Below, piece by piece: positions 10,730 to 21,629 of a stretch of 55,498 bases of DNA. Below the pieces are notes generated by a model that searched no databases, had not been told where the DNA came from, and was given only the letters and a program-made list of their open reading frames with translations. Location: NCBI GenBank assembly GCA_015501055.1, contig JADNYV010000234.1, positions 1 through 55,498 on the forward strand. Direction: 5' to 3'. The position numbers were made by a program, and so were the translations under genes. Within the stretch, counting starts at the first letter, position 1. The number at the start of each line of letters is the position of its first letter. Source of the DNA: Mucidula mucida. Lineage: Eukaryota > Basidiomycota > Agaricomycetes > Agaricales > Physalacriaceae.

Positions 10730-11155
10730 TCGCCTCCATTACGGTTGCTACCTGAACGTCTGGATCAACAGACGCAGAAGAGAACAGCGTGTACAGTTCT
10801 TACCTTAACTGAACGCCTGGTTCCTCCGGATAGAAAGAAACGCGCCGACTCTTTGTTGTCAAAATACGGCCAAACTATGGAGCGGTCGTGGCGGAAAACT
10901 CTTGGCGCTGACCATATTCTAGGCGTCGTTGGCGTATCCACGGTGGTGATGGTGGTCAGAAGCAAGCAGGACACGCCCGATCAGATTTTGCTCCCGCCAT
11001 CATCATTGCGCTCCCTCTCTGCTCAAATTCCCTCGTTTCGTCCCGTTGTTAATACGACTGCGAGTTTGTCAGAGTCCATGGACGTTCTTGACGGAGGAAT
11101 TGCTCACCGTCGGCACCTGAATCGTGAATTAAGGGTGCACAATAATTATGGATGA
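10730..11155 (+). CDS. Hypothetical short ORF upstream of NLR pseudogene
   Basis: An open frame of about 140 codons (first ATG 10697, or 10730 MSPPLRLLPERL) has a basic centre (PPDRKKRADSLLSKYG) and a short hydrophobic run (ILGVVGVSTVVMVV). It ends just before the NLR pseudogene on the same strand. I do not recognise it. It could be a real small gene, the mutated 5' part of another gene, or chance. Reading the same strand as the pseudogene, with no intron signals I trust, is the only context. Confidence 0.2.
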   Translation, partial: SPPLRLLPERLDQQTQKRTACTVLTLTERLVPPDRKKRADSLLSKYGQTMERSWRKTLGADHILGVVGVSTVVMVVRSKQDTPDQILLPPSSLRSLSAQIPSFRPVVNTTASLSESMDVLDGGIAHRRHLNRELRVHNNYG

Positions 11156-11237
11156 GAGGCGATGCGTTGGACACCCGGAGAGAAATACATCCATCTAGGC
11201 ACCCACTAGTCTCGACGCTCGCCTCCCATCGCTCACC

Positions 11238-11945
11238 ATGTCCTTTGATCTTCATCTCCCTCATCCAAAACTGCAGGACAATCTACGATGGACGTCAAGC
11301 ATTCTGGCAGAGCGCCGTCGGATTCTTGATGAAGTTCGCTCCCTGGCGCCCGAGCTAGAGGCACTCCAGCGGCTTGCAAACACGCCTGGCGTCGCCGGTA
11401 ACCAATCATCGATGGATCGGGTGGGGCAGCTTTTGGATCCCGCTCAACCAGTGGTGAACGAAACTCTTAGCCGCGCCAAAGACGTTTTGACTATGGAACG
11501 TCAAATCCAAATGCGACTGGATTCAAGGTCTTAAAGAACGTGGGGCCGATGCGTTGCGGTGGACAGTGGACAAGGCGACCTGCTTATCAACCTTGAGCGC
11601 TACAAGAGCCGGATCCGGCTGGCCCTACAGCATGATATGTTATGAGTCGTTCACATTAGATACGATGCGCGTCTGATTCCTGCTAGCAAGAAGCAGGATG
11701 TTATGCACGGAGAGCTGGACGCTATTGATGGAAAACAGGACATCATGGACGAAAAGTAGGATACTGTAGCGAAACATGTCAGCGGTGAGTGGCAAGATTT
11801 GACTGTATTTGTACAAAGGTTGAGACGCTTCTAGATGAAAATCGTCTCAAGATAGCTCCTTCATTTCCCAAAACGACTAAAGCGGTCACAGAGTTGATCT
11901 TTTGGAGAAGAGATTTTCGGGGACGGGGAGCTGGACATTCATAGC
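11238..11945 (+). pseudogene. NLR 5' copy (N-terminal domain and linker), frameshifted
   Basis: This is a plus-strand copy of the 5' part of the NLR. It starts MSFD, shifts frame at once (ISLIQNCRTIYDG is in a second frame), returns to RRILDEVRSLAPELEALQRL and NTPGVAG, and then shifts or stops several times. The intron between the N-domain and linker, the heptad linker (with an in-frame TAG at 11757-11759) and the next intron (GTGAGT...CTTCTAG) can all be aligned to the intact gene. The last match is LEKRFSGTGSWTF near 11902-11942. The P-loop exon and the rest are absent, so it cannot make an NTPase. Opposite orientation to the intact copy fits an inverted duplication of the locus. Confidence 0.85.
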
Positions 11946-12159
11946 TTGTCCGCTTTGCATCGAGCTGATATCGCGCTACGAACGACACGATTGGAACATC
12001 GCGCAACTGCTGCGGTCTGTATCATTTTCACACGGAACAAAGCCAGCACTGGCTTCTCCGGACGATGGACACCGGCGTCTCCCCGTGTTCGCGATGGGAT
12101 CATCTCTGGCCAGATGATTATAAGGCAGGTAGCTACGCCTCATGCTTCTCCAGTAGGCG

Positions 12160-13432
12160 ATGTCCTCAGCACTTCAACAACTCGGCCTGAGTGTCACGGA
12201 GGCCCAATACCTCCTTGCGACCTATCTTCATTCCACGATTCTCCTCGTGTTCTGCTATGGCATCCACACAGTCGTTTTCTTCGTCGCGCTCTATTACGCT
12301 TGTAAGTCCCGCCGTCTTGCTGCATTCTGCTCATCTACTCATCGTCCTAGTTGAAGGCAATGGACCTTCAAGTCGCCTAAAAATTATCCTTATGGCGATC
12401 ATCACCTTTTTGTGGTCGAGCCAGACTGTCGTCGTCGGATTGAAATGGAAGGCCATCGACGAATGCTTCATCACTCATGGATTATCGCTCGACATGGAGC
12501 TTGCCTTTTACCAGTCCGGCGCCATGCCTGGCGGTATCACAAGCGATGTCCTTCGTGTGCTCATTGTCATTTGTGCGGATATTGTCCTGGTGAGCGAATC
12601 CAATTAGTGCTTTTCGTGTGACCGCTGATGGCACCGCTAGATATGGCGCTGCTGGATGTTATATGGGCGGAATTGGATTGTCGTGGCTGCTTTAGCTCTA
12701 TGCCTTGTTACAGAAACAAGTCAGTCATCTTAGATCTTTTCGCACTACACCACTGATGTCCCTTCTAGTCATTTCTGGATTTCTACTTTCTAGCTGGGAT
12801 CTCTCCGCCTCTGTCGGCGTTTTTCATGTTGACTGGAATCTGGTGTCCTATGCCGTCGCCATGCTCACAACTATGTTATACACTTCCCTGGTAGTGTTCC
12901 GCATGTTACGCGTCAACGGCGTCAGTGCGACCCTCAGGACGTACCACGGCATAATCGAATTATTCGTCGAATCCGCCGCTCTATACTCGGTGGCTCATAC
13001 CGTGCTTCTTGGCATATACGCATATGAGTATTACTATTACTCTCCGGCTGCATCTCCGGTCATAGCAATGTACCGCTACCCAAAGGCCATCACGTCCGCT
13101 ATCACTGTGAGCAGAGCATGCCTCATACCTGCGACTGAAATATCCATGTTAAATACACTTCCCAGGGCATTGCACCTACACTCATCGTCGCGTGCATCAT
13201 GGCGTGTTCGGATGATTTGCGGACACAGGCGCATGTGAAGTCGTTGCGATTTGCGAGTGGGATGGGGTCTGGTCCTCAGACGCAAACCCGTAGAACGGCG
13301 GATGTGGAGGAGACTTTGAGCGCGTGGTTTGGTGACCCGGGTTTGGGATCGGAGAGCCACCGCCATGACGGTGACTCAATCGCGTCGAGGGGTGTGCGTC
13401 CGAGAACAGTGTTGCCCCATGGGAGGTTTTAG
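12160..13432 (+). CDS. Seven-TM membrane protein (basidiomycete family)
   Basis: This is a multi-exon integral membrane protein. Start MSSALQQLGLSVTEAQYLL at 12160. Introns at about 12301-12349 (GTAAGT...CCTAG), 12590-12640 (GTGAGC...GCTAG), 12720-12768 (GTCAGT...TTCTAG) and 13108-13166 (GTGAGC...CCCAG) keep frame. Hydrophobic segments include LHSTILLVFCYGIHTVVFFV, IILMAIITFLW, VLIVICADIVL, WIVVAALALCLV, YAVAMLTTMLYTSLVVF, a segment near YSVAHTVLLGIYAY, and APTLIVACIMA. The motif IWRCWMLYGRNWIVV is typical of a large uncharacterised agaricomycete family. The tail is hydrophilic, ends PHGRF, and stops at 13432. Function unknown; a receptor-like role is sometimes proposed. The coding frame appears intact. 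Confidence 0.8.
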
Positions 13433-13503
13433 GTCTCGTGAAGTGGTGTTAGTCGTCATCTTGCAAGTCATTCGTTCTTAGAGTTACTGACTGAACAAGA
13501 CTA

Positions 13504-14434
13504 TTACACTTGAAGGACTAGTACTGTATATTCAGTCCCATACGACTCGACCAGCCATATTAGCTGGTCGAGTCGCGGATGGAGAAGGTGATGGAGTGTT
13601 TCGTGCTTCAAGTAACACCAGAAGTTCTCGACTGTCATTGTAGTGCGAAGTCTGAATAGATAGGGTGTTGTAGACCTTGCCCAGAGCGCCCATTTCTTGG
13701 GTGCATACCAGGATGTCCACATGTAGCCCCAGACCTCGCGTAATCCACGCTGAAAACAGAACCGATACATCTCCGACACTGCGTCGATGCAAATCTGGGC
13801 AGAGGTACGAGTGTTCCCAAGTCGATCTGGGAGAAGGGGATGCTCGCAGAAATGCTTTGTGAAGAGATGAAGGAGGCGTTTTTGATGGGGGGCCGGACAG
13901 AAGACATAGGTCTTATTCTGTCCAAAGACGGTGTCAGAGAGCTCACCATCCTCATACAGCCAATCCGGCCCATCCTCCTGATCCTGTGCATCTAGGTCAA
14001 GCTCGTCGTCATCAAGCTCATCCACAAACTGCTTAAACTCCGTAACTTGAGCAGGTTCCAGCGTAGTGGCCTCATCATCGTCAACTTCCCGGGCAGCTCC
14101 ATTGAGACGAATCACCAAGTGTGGACGCTCAGGTGCACGGATGGTTGCTCCGCCTAGGCGAAGAGTTATGGAAGGAATGGCTTTCTGGGCAACTTGTACA
14201 GAGGCCTGAAGTGTAAGGTGAGAATAGATCATGTCAAAGAGAATACATAGCCTACAGCGTCTCTAGAATCCATCTGATTGACCGGCACAAAGGTACGGTC
14301 AATCCAGTCAAACTCTGCAAAGGCCTCGTCTGGACGGTAGAGAGCTGGATGGCGGGCAATGGTAGCCATGCGGACTTTGATTGCACAAAGACAGTGCCAG
14401 AAGCAGAGCTGATGTTTCGCCGGAAGCTCAGCTA
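13504..14434 (-). pseudogene. MULE/SWIM-type transposase remnant, cut by an LTR
   Basis: The minus strand encodes the C-terminal part of an agaricomycete transposase. An upstream exon (about 14434-14250) gives HQLCFWHCLCAIKVRMATIA and FAEFDWIDRTFVPVNQMD, the end of a transposase core. After an intron, the ORF 14232-13504 gives an acidic linker and YVFCPAPHQKRLLHLFTKHF, LREVWGYMWTSWYAPKKWAL and TMTVENFWCYLKHETLHHLL. The sequence is cut at 14435 by the chromovirus LTR, so the N-terminus is gone. The 3' end fades out near 13500. It is related to the transposase fragments inside 1333-4461 but clearly a different copy. Confidence 0.7.
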
Positions 14435-14964
14435 TGTTAGCGACTGACTAAGCCATGAGACTCAACCAGGTACCACAGCAAGAAACTAAGGAGGAAAGCG
14501 TTCGCGTTCGTAAGACTAGGCTAGGCCAGGTGTATAAACGAGATCGGAACTAAAGTACAATGATACTACACTACTGCTTATATACTAGTAAGTCTGTGTT
14601 TGAGACTCCTTGTCCGTACGCGTTTCCATTAGGGATGCTCCACGCCCTTGACCCAGTGTGGTATGCTACTAGTCCGTGAAACCATTAAATATGAGTGGTA
14701 ACTGCATGTAAGTAATAATACTGAAACGTCCATGTGTGCTACGAGTGTCGGCGGTGTGTATACAATAGGGAGTCCATGAGGTATTAGCATGTATGATGTC
14801 ATCCATGTGTTGAACGTGTGTCCGACATGAGTACGGCTTCGGTAATGAAAAGGAGTATGATCGGTGACGAAACAGATGATGAAACAGTCCGTTGGTTGAT
14901 AAGACAAGCCCCCCGATAAGATATGATAAGATGTGAAAGTGTGAAAATATGGCCATTCATAACA
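14435..14964 (-). repeat. 3' LTR of the chromovirus
   Basis: 530 bp, starting TGTTAGCGACTGAC and ending TTCATAACA on the plus strand; same length as the other LTR. It carries the same TATA-like and R-start sequences (AGATCGGAACTA at 14541-14552). Confidence 0.95.
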
Positions 14965-14979
14965 TCACCCCCTCCTTAA
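14965..14979 (-). other. Polypurine tract of the chromovirus
   Basis: Directly next to the 3' LTR the minus strand reads AAGGAGGGGGTGA, the expected primer site for plus-strand DNA synthesis. It overlaps the end of the pol frame. Confidence 0.8.
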
Positions 14980-17717
14980 GGCGCAAGTTCCATTCTGCGC
15001 CAGATTTGCTCCATAAGGGCCGCAGAGGGTAGCGTGACGTCAAGAGGTTCGGTGTCAGGCGGTGGCATGGGTCGGAATAGATGTGATGGAAATTGCGCCA
15101 TGGGGACTTCGATACGAGCAAGCGCAGGTGGCTTCGGCTTGTTTGGGTACTGCTGGTGGAAATTGCGAATGGCTTCGTCGGCATTTTTGAGATTGCATGC
15201 CGGTTCCCATGTCTGCTCGTGTGTGCCATAACCCTTCCAGTGAACCTTGTATTGAAAACCCCCGCGGTACTTGCGGGAATTCACCACTTTCTCAACCTCC
15301 CATTCTGGTTCGGCTCCTTCCAGCACAGGTGGTGGGCGCGTGTCTCGGGGTTGCGTTGGAAATTGCGGCTCGTGGTAAGGCGTTAGGAGGGCCTCATTGA
15401 ACACGGGATGGATGCTTTTCCACGTGTGAGGAATCTGGAGCTTGTAAGAGCTCGTCCCGACTTTCTTGATCACTTTGAACGGCCCGAAGCGTTTGTCATC
15501 AAGCTTCTTCATTGGTCGGTCCGTGCTGAGATTCGTCCCTTCCAGCCATACTTTGTCGCCCTCCTTGTACTCTACTGCGTCTGTCCGCTTCCTGTCATAA
15601 AACCGTTTCATGTCCTCTTTTGCCATCTTCAATGCCGACCCTACTTCGTCCCATGTTTTCCTCATGCCGTCGGCAAACTCCTGCGCAGTCTTGTTTCTCG
15701 ATGCCGTTTTCGGAGCGGTGCCTTTGTAGGGGTGTCTGCCCATGTCTGCAAAGAACGGAGTAACCTTGGTTGCTGAGTGTACCCGATTGTTGTAAACGAA
15801 TTCGGCAGAGGGTAACCATTCATGCCAGTCGTTCTGATGGTAATTGACGAATAACCGTAAGAAATGTTCTATCTCTTGGTTCAACCGTTCTGTTTGCCCA
15901 TTTGCCTGTGGATGGTACGCCGTCGTGAAGTTCCCTTCAATGCCCAACAGCCGGTATAACTCCTTCATGAAACGCGAGTGGTATTGCGGACCTCGATCGT
16001 GTATCATCTGTCGCGGCAATCCATGTATGGGGAAGATTCGATTGCGGTAAATACGAGCCATGCCTTCTGACGTCAGGGTGGTGTGTGTTGGTATAATGCG
16101 TAACCGCTTTGTGAAATGGTCCACGAACGTGCTGATCGCATTGTATCCTCCCGACTCTGGCAACTCGCCGATCATGTCCGTCCCGACTTTCCCCCATGGT
16201 TCGCTTGGTACGTCTATAGGATGGAGGGGTGCAGCCGGTTTTGTGCGATGTGACTTTGTAACTTGGCATTTTTGACACCCTTCCACGTATTCGCGGACGT
16301 CTCGGCTGATTCCTGGCCACCAATAGGTGCGTGTGATCAGCTCGAGGGTCTTGTATTGTCCGGGATGCCCTGCAAGCTGTGCATCATGGTGCATTCCAAT
16401 AACTCTTCCCCGCAATTCCTTGTCCTTTGGTATGTAAATACGATCCTTCCACATAATAAGTCCATTTTCCTTCTCTTCCCATCCTTTTTCTTTGTTTTCT
16501 AATGCCTTTTGTACGTATCTGTCTTTGTTTCCTTTTCTTTGTTTGATTTTGTTAAGTAATTTGTCTTCCGGTGTATCTACTGTATGTAAAGAAAATTGAA
16601 TTTGTGAAATAAAAAACTCCGGCTTGAGCAAAACAACGTTTTCGTTATCTTTTTCCCCCTTCTCAAGGCCTGTCATCCTTGACAAGGCATCAGCTTTCCC
16701 CATCGTCTTGCCCGGCTTGTGAATCATCTGTATGTCATACTCCGCTAACTCCGTAACCCATCTTGCCTGCCTCCGATTCAACTTCTGTGGCTTCCGGAAG
16801 TACTGGAGGTTTTGATGATCGGTAAACACCTCCACCGTTTCCTTTGCTCCAAGGAGATATTGTCTCCAGTCGTCAATTGAGTCCATAATCGCCATCATCT
16901 CTTTGTCGTAGATCTCATAATTGCGCTCCACTTCGTTCAGCGCGCGAGATCGGAAAGCTACTGGTCTCCATTTTCCGTCAACAAACTGGGAAAGAACCGC
17001 CCCGTTCGCATAGTTCGAGGAGTCCGCCTCAACTCGAAACTTGCCGTCGTCGCGTGGTACAATCAGAACGGGTTCTTCCGTCATCCTCCGTTTCAACTCC
17101 TCAAACGCCTCATGCTGCTCCATGCCCCAAACCCACTCGCCCTTCCTGGTTAGCAATGTCAACGGCTTCGCTACTCCCGCAAATCCCCGAATGAAACGTC
17201 GGTAGAAGTTGCAGAAGCCCAGGAATGACTGCACTTCCTTCTTCTTTGTCGGCTCCTTCCATTCCTTCACTACGGCCACTTTTGCCGGATCCATCTTCAC
17301 TTCTCCTCCTCCAACAATAACTCCTAAGTAATCTACAGTCTGTGCCTCAAAACTACATTTCTCGGGTTTTAAATACAGCTTATTTACTCGTAATATCTCC
17401 AATACCTTTCGTACAATCTGTCTATGCTCCTCGAGAGTGTTTGTAAAGATAAGTATATCATCTAGGTAAACTATAACATGTCCGCCGTCAATCAACTCCT
17501 TCAAGATGTGATTCATGAACGATTGGAACGTTGCCGGCGAGTTTGTGAGTCCGAAGAACATTACTAATGGCTCGAACAGCACTCGATTTGTCCTAAACGC
17601 CGCTTTCCACTCATCACCATCTTTGATCCGGATGTTATTGTAACCCCATCGGACATCCATCTTTGTGAAGACCTTTGCTCCCTTCAACTTGTCGATAAGC
17701 TCCTGAATCAACGGCAA
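14976..17717 (-). CDS. Chromovirus pol: RT, RNase H, integrase, chromodomain (913-codon frame)
   Basis: The longest pol frame. Order: RT palm ([15 protein letters not shown]; catalytic [11 protein letters not shown]), RNase H ([29 protein letters not shown]), integrase zinc-binding HHCC ([15 protein letters not shown] and CQKCQ), integrase core with D (GTDMIGEL), D ([12 protein letters not shown]) and E ([14 protein letters not shown]), GPY/F-like region, and a chromodomain ([33 protein letters not shown]). The chromodomain defines a chromovirus; in that lineage it can guide insertion to marked chromatin. The N-terminal part of RT lies upstream in another frame ([20 protein letters not shown]), with a one-base loss near 17722. 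The element therefore cannot translate a full pol from this copy. Confidence 0.95.
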   Translation of the reverse strand: MPLIQELIDKLKGAKVFTKMDVRWGYNNIRIKDGDEWKAAFRTNRVLFEPLVMFFGLTNSPATFQSFMNHILKELIDGGHVIVYLDDILIFTNTLEEHRQIVRKVLEILRVNKLYLKPEKCSFEAQTVDYLGVIVGGGEVKMDPAKVAVVKEWKEPTKKKEVQSFLGFCNFYRRFIRGFAGVAKPLTLLTRKGEWVWGMEQHEAFEELKRRMTEEPVLIVPRDDGKFRVEADSSNYANGAVLSQFVDGKWRPVAFRSRALNEVERNYEIYDKEMMAIMDSIDDWRQYLLGAKETVEVFTDHQNLQYFRKPQKLNRRQARWVTELAEYDIQMIHKPGKTMGKADALSRMTGLEKGEKDNENVVLLKPEFFISQIQFSLHTVDTPEDKLLNKIKQRKGNKDRYVQKALENKEKGWEEKENGLIMWKDRIYIPKDKELRGRVIGMHHDAQLAGHPGQYKTLELITRTYWWPGISRDVREYVEGCQKCQVTKSHRTKPAAPLHPIDVPSEPWGKVGTDMIGELPESGGYNAISTFVDHFTKRLRIIPTHTTLTSEGMARIYRNRIFPIHGLPRQMIHDRGPQYHSRFMKELYRLLGIEGNFTTAYHPQANGQTERLNQEIEHFLRLFVNYHQNDWHEWLPSAEFVYNNRVHSATKVTPFFADMGRHPYKGTAPKTASRNKTAQEFADGMRKTWDEVGSALKMAKEDMKRFYDRKRTDAVEYKEGDKVWLEGTNLSTDRPMKKLDDKRFGPFKVIKKVGTSSYKLQIPHTWKSIHPVFNEALLTPYHEPQFPTQPRDTRPPPVLEGAEPEWEVEKVVNSRKYRGGFQYKVHWKGYGTHEQTWEPACNLKNADEAIRNFHQQYPNKPKPPALARIEVPMAQFPSHLFRPMPPPDTEPLDVTLPSAALMEQIWRRMELAP

Positions 17718-17722
17718 GGGTA

Positions 17723-18636
17723 TCGGTTCTTGATTGTCATGTCGTTCAACTTCCGATAATCTTGTACTGGCCGAAGGCTTCCGTCCTTCTTCTTGACAAA
17801 GAAGAATGGTGACGCCATGGGTGAGATTGATGGCCGTATGCGTCCCGTGCGTATGTTTTCCTCCAAGAACTCGTCTAATGCCTTCTGCTCGGATGGACTA
17901 AGGGGATAGACCTTACAGTCAACCGGTTTGGAACCAGGCGTGAGTTCTATCGCGTGATCCCAGGGTCTTCGCTCCGGTAACTTATCAAAGTCCGCCTTGC
18001 TGAATACATTGGAAAATTCCTCATGTAAGGTGCAGCAGCAGATGAAGGCTGTTGTGATCTCAGCTTTTCACCACTTTTGCGATAGTTGTCCCAGTCCATC
18101 CAGAACAAGCGCTCTCCCTCTTCCAGCTTTTCTTCTACATCTTCTCCTTCGTCTTCCGGCGAGTCGTACTCGGGTAGATAGCGGCAACGGTCTGGGCATC
18201 GATCAAAAGTCAACGTGGATTCCGTCCAGTTGATCGTGGGGTTGTGATATCGTAGCCAATCTAGCCCCAAAAAGATACTTGTTTTGCCGAGATTGGTGAC
18301 GGCCAACTCAATCTTTTCGGCGTGATCTCCGATCTTCATCCGGACCTCCACAAAACCTTCGATTGCTCCTCCCTCGTTTAGGGTTCCATCCGCATTGTAG
18401 ACAGGGAGCTTGACCGGTAACTCCTTGATCGGGAGTCCGTTCTTCTCGACGAATTCTTTATTGACACAAGAACCCGTTGCTCCACTGTCAAGAAGGGCAC
18501 TCGTTTCCCATTCAGAGCCTGTGTGTACGCTCTCTATGGTTACTCGGAGTTTCATGTCCTGCCCCTTTGTTCCCCGGATGTACTTCCTCGACTTTTTCAA
18601 CTCCGTCACAACTTCCACCGCAGCTTCCTTTGTCAA
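17723..18636 (-). pseudogene. Chromovirus protease and N-terminal RT segment, frameshifted
   Basis: ORF 18636-17947 encodes a retropepsin-like aspartic protease (ETSALLDSGATGSCVNKEFV, then IFLGLDWLRYHNP). Past DWDNYRKS the frame is lost near 18050. The true continuation lies in a second frame ([20 protein letters not shown], then [20 protein letters not shown]), which itself stops at 17722 where a one-base loss breaks the link to the long pol frame. DSGA is the active-site triad region. Protease and RT were presumably one polyprotein. Confidence 0.85.
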
Positions 18637-18739
18637 CGCTCTGATGCCATCACCTTCTCCTCCGTCGCTTCTCTCTCTCTCCGCTCGGCATCCATGCTCT
18701 CAAAATTCCCACTGCTCTCGACACGTCATCCTCTCTTAG

Positions 18740-19821
18740 CCGTTGTGCGATCCACTCGGCGTATTTGGCTCAAATCTTTCTTGCGCAGGTTTTGGTGGTA
18801 AAGTCGTCGATGATATTTTAGATGTTTCAGTACCCGTACTGTAAATAGATTCTGCATCTGACGACCTTTCCTTGATGACTGCTCCGGCAGGACTGCGTCT
18901 ACTGCGGGAGCTTCGCAAAACCCAACTCTTCGGCCAGCTTCCTCTTCTCTTCGTCATTCATTTCGGTCCATAGGCCCCGAATTGTCTGGGGTCGACCCTT
19001 CTTGGGACAGAACCTGCTGACATGCCGTGTTCGCCACAGCTGAAGCAGAGTCCCCTTCGACGTGCATTGTCGATGTCCATCGGCCTGCCGGCTCCTCCAT
19101 AGGTAACACCGGTGGCATCTCGTCGTGTGATTGGCGTTGGAGGTGGGTTCGTAGGATTAGCTCTCGATGTAGCCACCTGCGGAGCTTGAGGCCGGACTGC
19201 ATGCCGGACCTCTTGCTCGCCGCCCGCCTTCTCCACAGCTGATCGATCTGAAGATCTGTGCCTTCCAATCCTTGTACTTCTTTGGCAACCCATCTCGGCT
19301 ACCATAGATCTGGTCATGATCTTCTCGTTGACATTGGTCTCGAGAAGTCGCACACAAATGCGTCATCCTTCGAATATCCGCCTGAGTAAGCAGGACCTCG
19401 AACTTCTGGAAGAAATCTTGAGCGGTATCTTGCCCCTGGCGCAACCGCTCGATCTGATCTTGCGCGTCTCGCGCGAGGTTGGAGTCCACAAATCGCTCCT
19501 TCAAATCTTCCTTGAACTCCGTCCAAGAGACTGTCCATTCCTCTTCTTCCTCGTCGAAGTTCTGGTCCGAGTAGTTCTGGACCCATGCATCTACGTGATC
19601 TCCTCGGATGTAGGAGAGAACAACATCGATCCTTTCGGAGTCAGATGTGAGGTTGTTTTCTTGTCACGGATATATGTGAACATCGATCGCCACCAGCTCT
19701 TGTACTTGGACTTGTCCCCGTCATAGTCGTAAGGCTTGTTCACAAGGGATCGGCCTTTGATTTCGACATCAGCATGATGAGCGGGTGTGTGAGGAGCGGT
19801 TTCGGGTGCTTCGTTGGACAT
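18740..19821 (-). pseudogene. Chromovirus gag, multiply frameshifted
   Basis: Gag starts MSNEAPETAPHTPAHHADVE at 19821 and continues KPYDYDGDKSKYKSWWRSMF. After about 19620 the coding frame changes: the retrotransposon-gag core (WTEFKEDLKERFVDSNLARD, QGQDTAQDFFQKFEVLLTQA) is in a second frame, and after about 19370 in a third. The nucleocapsid zinc knuckle begins normally (GLCFSCGEHG near 19030), but the expected second half is altered. Three or more indels make it non-functional. It lies directly upstream of the protease frame. Confidence 0.85.
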
Positions 19822-20404
19822 GATGGATCGGGGTGATGGGATCGGAGAGTGAAAGGGTGAAAGTGGTGATATGGGTGATGCGGATTTGGATGAAACAGGT
19901 GAGGGAATAGAGGTTTGGATGAATAGGGAGGGATCGCCTAGATCTGAAATAGAATCCAGGACTTGGTAGGGTGGGGAATGGTGGTGTGTATCGTAATGTA
20001 AGTAAAGTAGGTAGGTATCGTAACTGTCTACACTATTTTACCGACTACTGACTACGTATCTACGGAGCCCAAGAGCTCGTCACAAGTTCGCAATTGCCCA
20101 GCCAACGTCCCTCTGGTGTGAGGTAAGCCGAAGTTTTCCTGGGAACGGGGGTTGACCCGTAAACAGCGCCCACTGAAGTGCAACTGCCAAAAGTTCGTTC
20201 TCGTGAGAGCGGCTACTTCCAGCACCCGAGGCAGTTATCTCTAACTGTTAGCCGGCGCTACTGGGACCAATACACACGTATGCGGACGTGCGCTGGGATT
20301 AGGAATCCGTCGATCTGTAAACAGGAAAGGGAATGGGGAATGTGCGATGATCAAACAGCAAAGTGCTGATCGACGATCAGGGATGTGTGGTAGGTGGTAG
20401 AAGG

Positions 20405-20416
20405 TAGTTCCGATCT
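20405..20416 (-). other. Primer-binding site, self-priming type (Tf1-like)
   Basis: Two bases inside the 5' LTR, the RNA-sense strand reads AGATCGGAACTA. This is the exact 12-nt complement of TAGTTCCGATCT in the LTR (20535-20524, minus), which starts 32 nt after a TATATAAG box. It is the layout expected if the first bases of the transcript fold back to prime reverse transcription, as in Tf1 and other chromoviruses. No tRNA-like PBS was seen. Confidence 0.75.
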
Positions 20417-20418
20417 TC

Positions 20419-20948
20419 TGTTAGCGACTGACTAAGCCACGAGACTCAACCAGGTACCACAGCAAGAACTGAAAGAGAAAACGTTCGCGTTCGTAAGACT
20501 AGGCTAGGCCAGGTGTATAAACGAGATCGGAACTAAAGTACAATGATACTACACTACTGCTTATATACTAGTAAGTCTGTGTTTGAGACTCCTTGTCCAT
20601 ACGCGTTTCTACTAGGGATGCTCCACGCCCTTGACCCAGTGTTGTATGCTACTAGTCCGTGAAACCATTAAATACGAGTGGTATCTGCATGTAAGTAATA
20701 ATACTGAAACGACCATGTGTGCTACGAGTGTCGGCGGTGTGTATACAATAGGGAGTCCATGAGGTATCGGCATGTATGATGGTCATCCATGTGTTGGGTG
20801 TGTGTCCGACATGAGTACGGCTTCGGTAATGAAAAGGAGTATGATCGGTGACGAAACAGATGATGAAACAGTCCGTTGGTTGATAAGACAAGGCCCCCGA
20901 TAAGATATGATAAGATGTGAAAGTGTGAAAATATGGTCATTCATAACA
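20419..20948 (-). repeat. 5' LTR of the chromovirus
   Basis: 530 bp, plus-strand ends TGTTAGCG and TCATAACA. It differs from the other LTR by about 20 substitutions and small indels, clustered near 20470 and 20790. Transcription runs leftward from it. Confidence 0.95.
20535..20567 (-). promoter_or_regulatory. LTR TATA box and inferred transcript start (R)
   Basis: On the minus strand TATATAAG begins at 20567, and the inferred RNA start TAGTTCCGATCT begins 32 nt later at 20535. The start is inferred from its complementarity to the PBS. Confidence 0.65.
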
Positions 20949-21420
20949 ACAGCCTCCTGAAACCCAATGATGTGGGCCTCAAGATCACCGCTGAGCTCCA
21001 GTTTGTCGCACATGTGACGAAACCAGATCATTACCGAGCCAGCATCCTTTTGTGAATACTTGTTCTGCAACGCCTGCCACGCCGTCGCAGCGTCCTTCCC
21101 CATGACCTTGATAGAAAGTTTTGGGGCGACGCACTTCAACAGCATGGAGCGGAGAAAATTGTTGGCACGCTTCCATTGTCGTTGCTTGGCCTTGTCAGCT
21201 GCCGGGAGCTTAATCTCCGTGGTCAGAATATTGTTGCACTCAGCCGTCGCAGCAGCCTGCAGGAACATGGTTGACTAGACGGTGAAGTTCTTCTCTCCCA
21301 CAAGCACCGCGGCGGACTCGCTGGGGAAAAGCTGGGCTAGACCACGGGTCAGGTCCCAGTTGTCCGGTAATTTGGCTGGTGCGGCTGGCGAGGTGGAGGA
21401 CTGACCAGGGTTTGTCATGA
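20949..21420 (-). pseudogene. Ty1/copia gag, truncated
   Basis: Copia-type gag (UBN2-like) starting MTNPGQSSTSPAAPAKLPDN at 21420. An in-frame TAG follows EKNFTV, then the frame continues STMFLQAAATAECNNILTTE, RANNFLRSMLLKCVAPKLSI, AWQALQNKYSQKDAGSVMIW and LEAHIIGFQEAV. It is cut at 20948 by the chromovirus LTR. The stop and the truncation make it dead. Gag in these elements forms the particle shell. The rest of gag and all of pol are not found on the far side of the chromovirus. Confidence 0.8.
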
Positions 21421-21629
21421 TGGCAAAATGTTGAGGAAGCGAGAATGATGATGGAAAAGACGATGGGAGCGACACGGATCGTAGTCGGACGTGTCTGCAT
21501 GATGTTCTTGAGGCGGAAAATGGGCAGGAGGAGATGTGGGGGCAGAATGGAAAATTTTAGAGGATTTGGATCCAGTTGGGACGACGAGGACTTGAGCGGC
21601 AGCGTAAACAAACAGGATTACGGGGCAGC

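Larger units (their letters stand above)
14435..20948 (-). mobile_element. Ty3/gypsy chromovirus, two 530-bp LTRs, defective
   Basis: A 6514-bp minus-strand LTR retrotransposon. Both LTRs are 530 bp with TGTTA/TAACA ends. Between them, in minus-strand order: PBS, gag, zinc knuckle, protease, RT, RNase H, integrase, chromodomain and polypurine tract. Gag has several frameshifts; pol has at least two (about 18050 and 17722), so it is not autonomous. The LTRs differ at about 20 sites by eye (about 96% identical), so the insertion is not recent. The 5-bp flanks differ (AGCTA left, ACAGC right) and the neighbours differ too: a MULE transposase on the left, a copia gag on the right. Confidence 0.95.
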
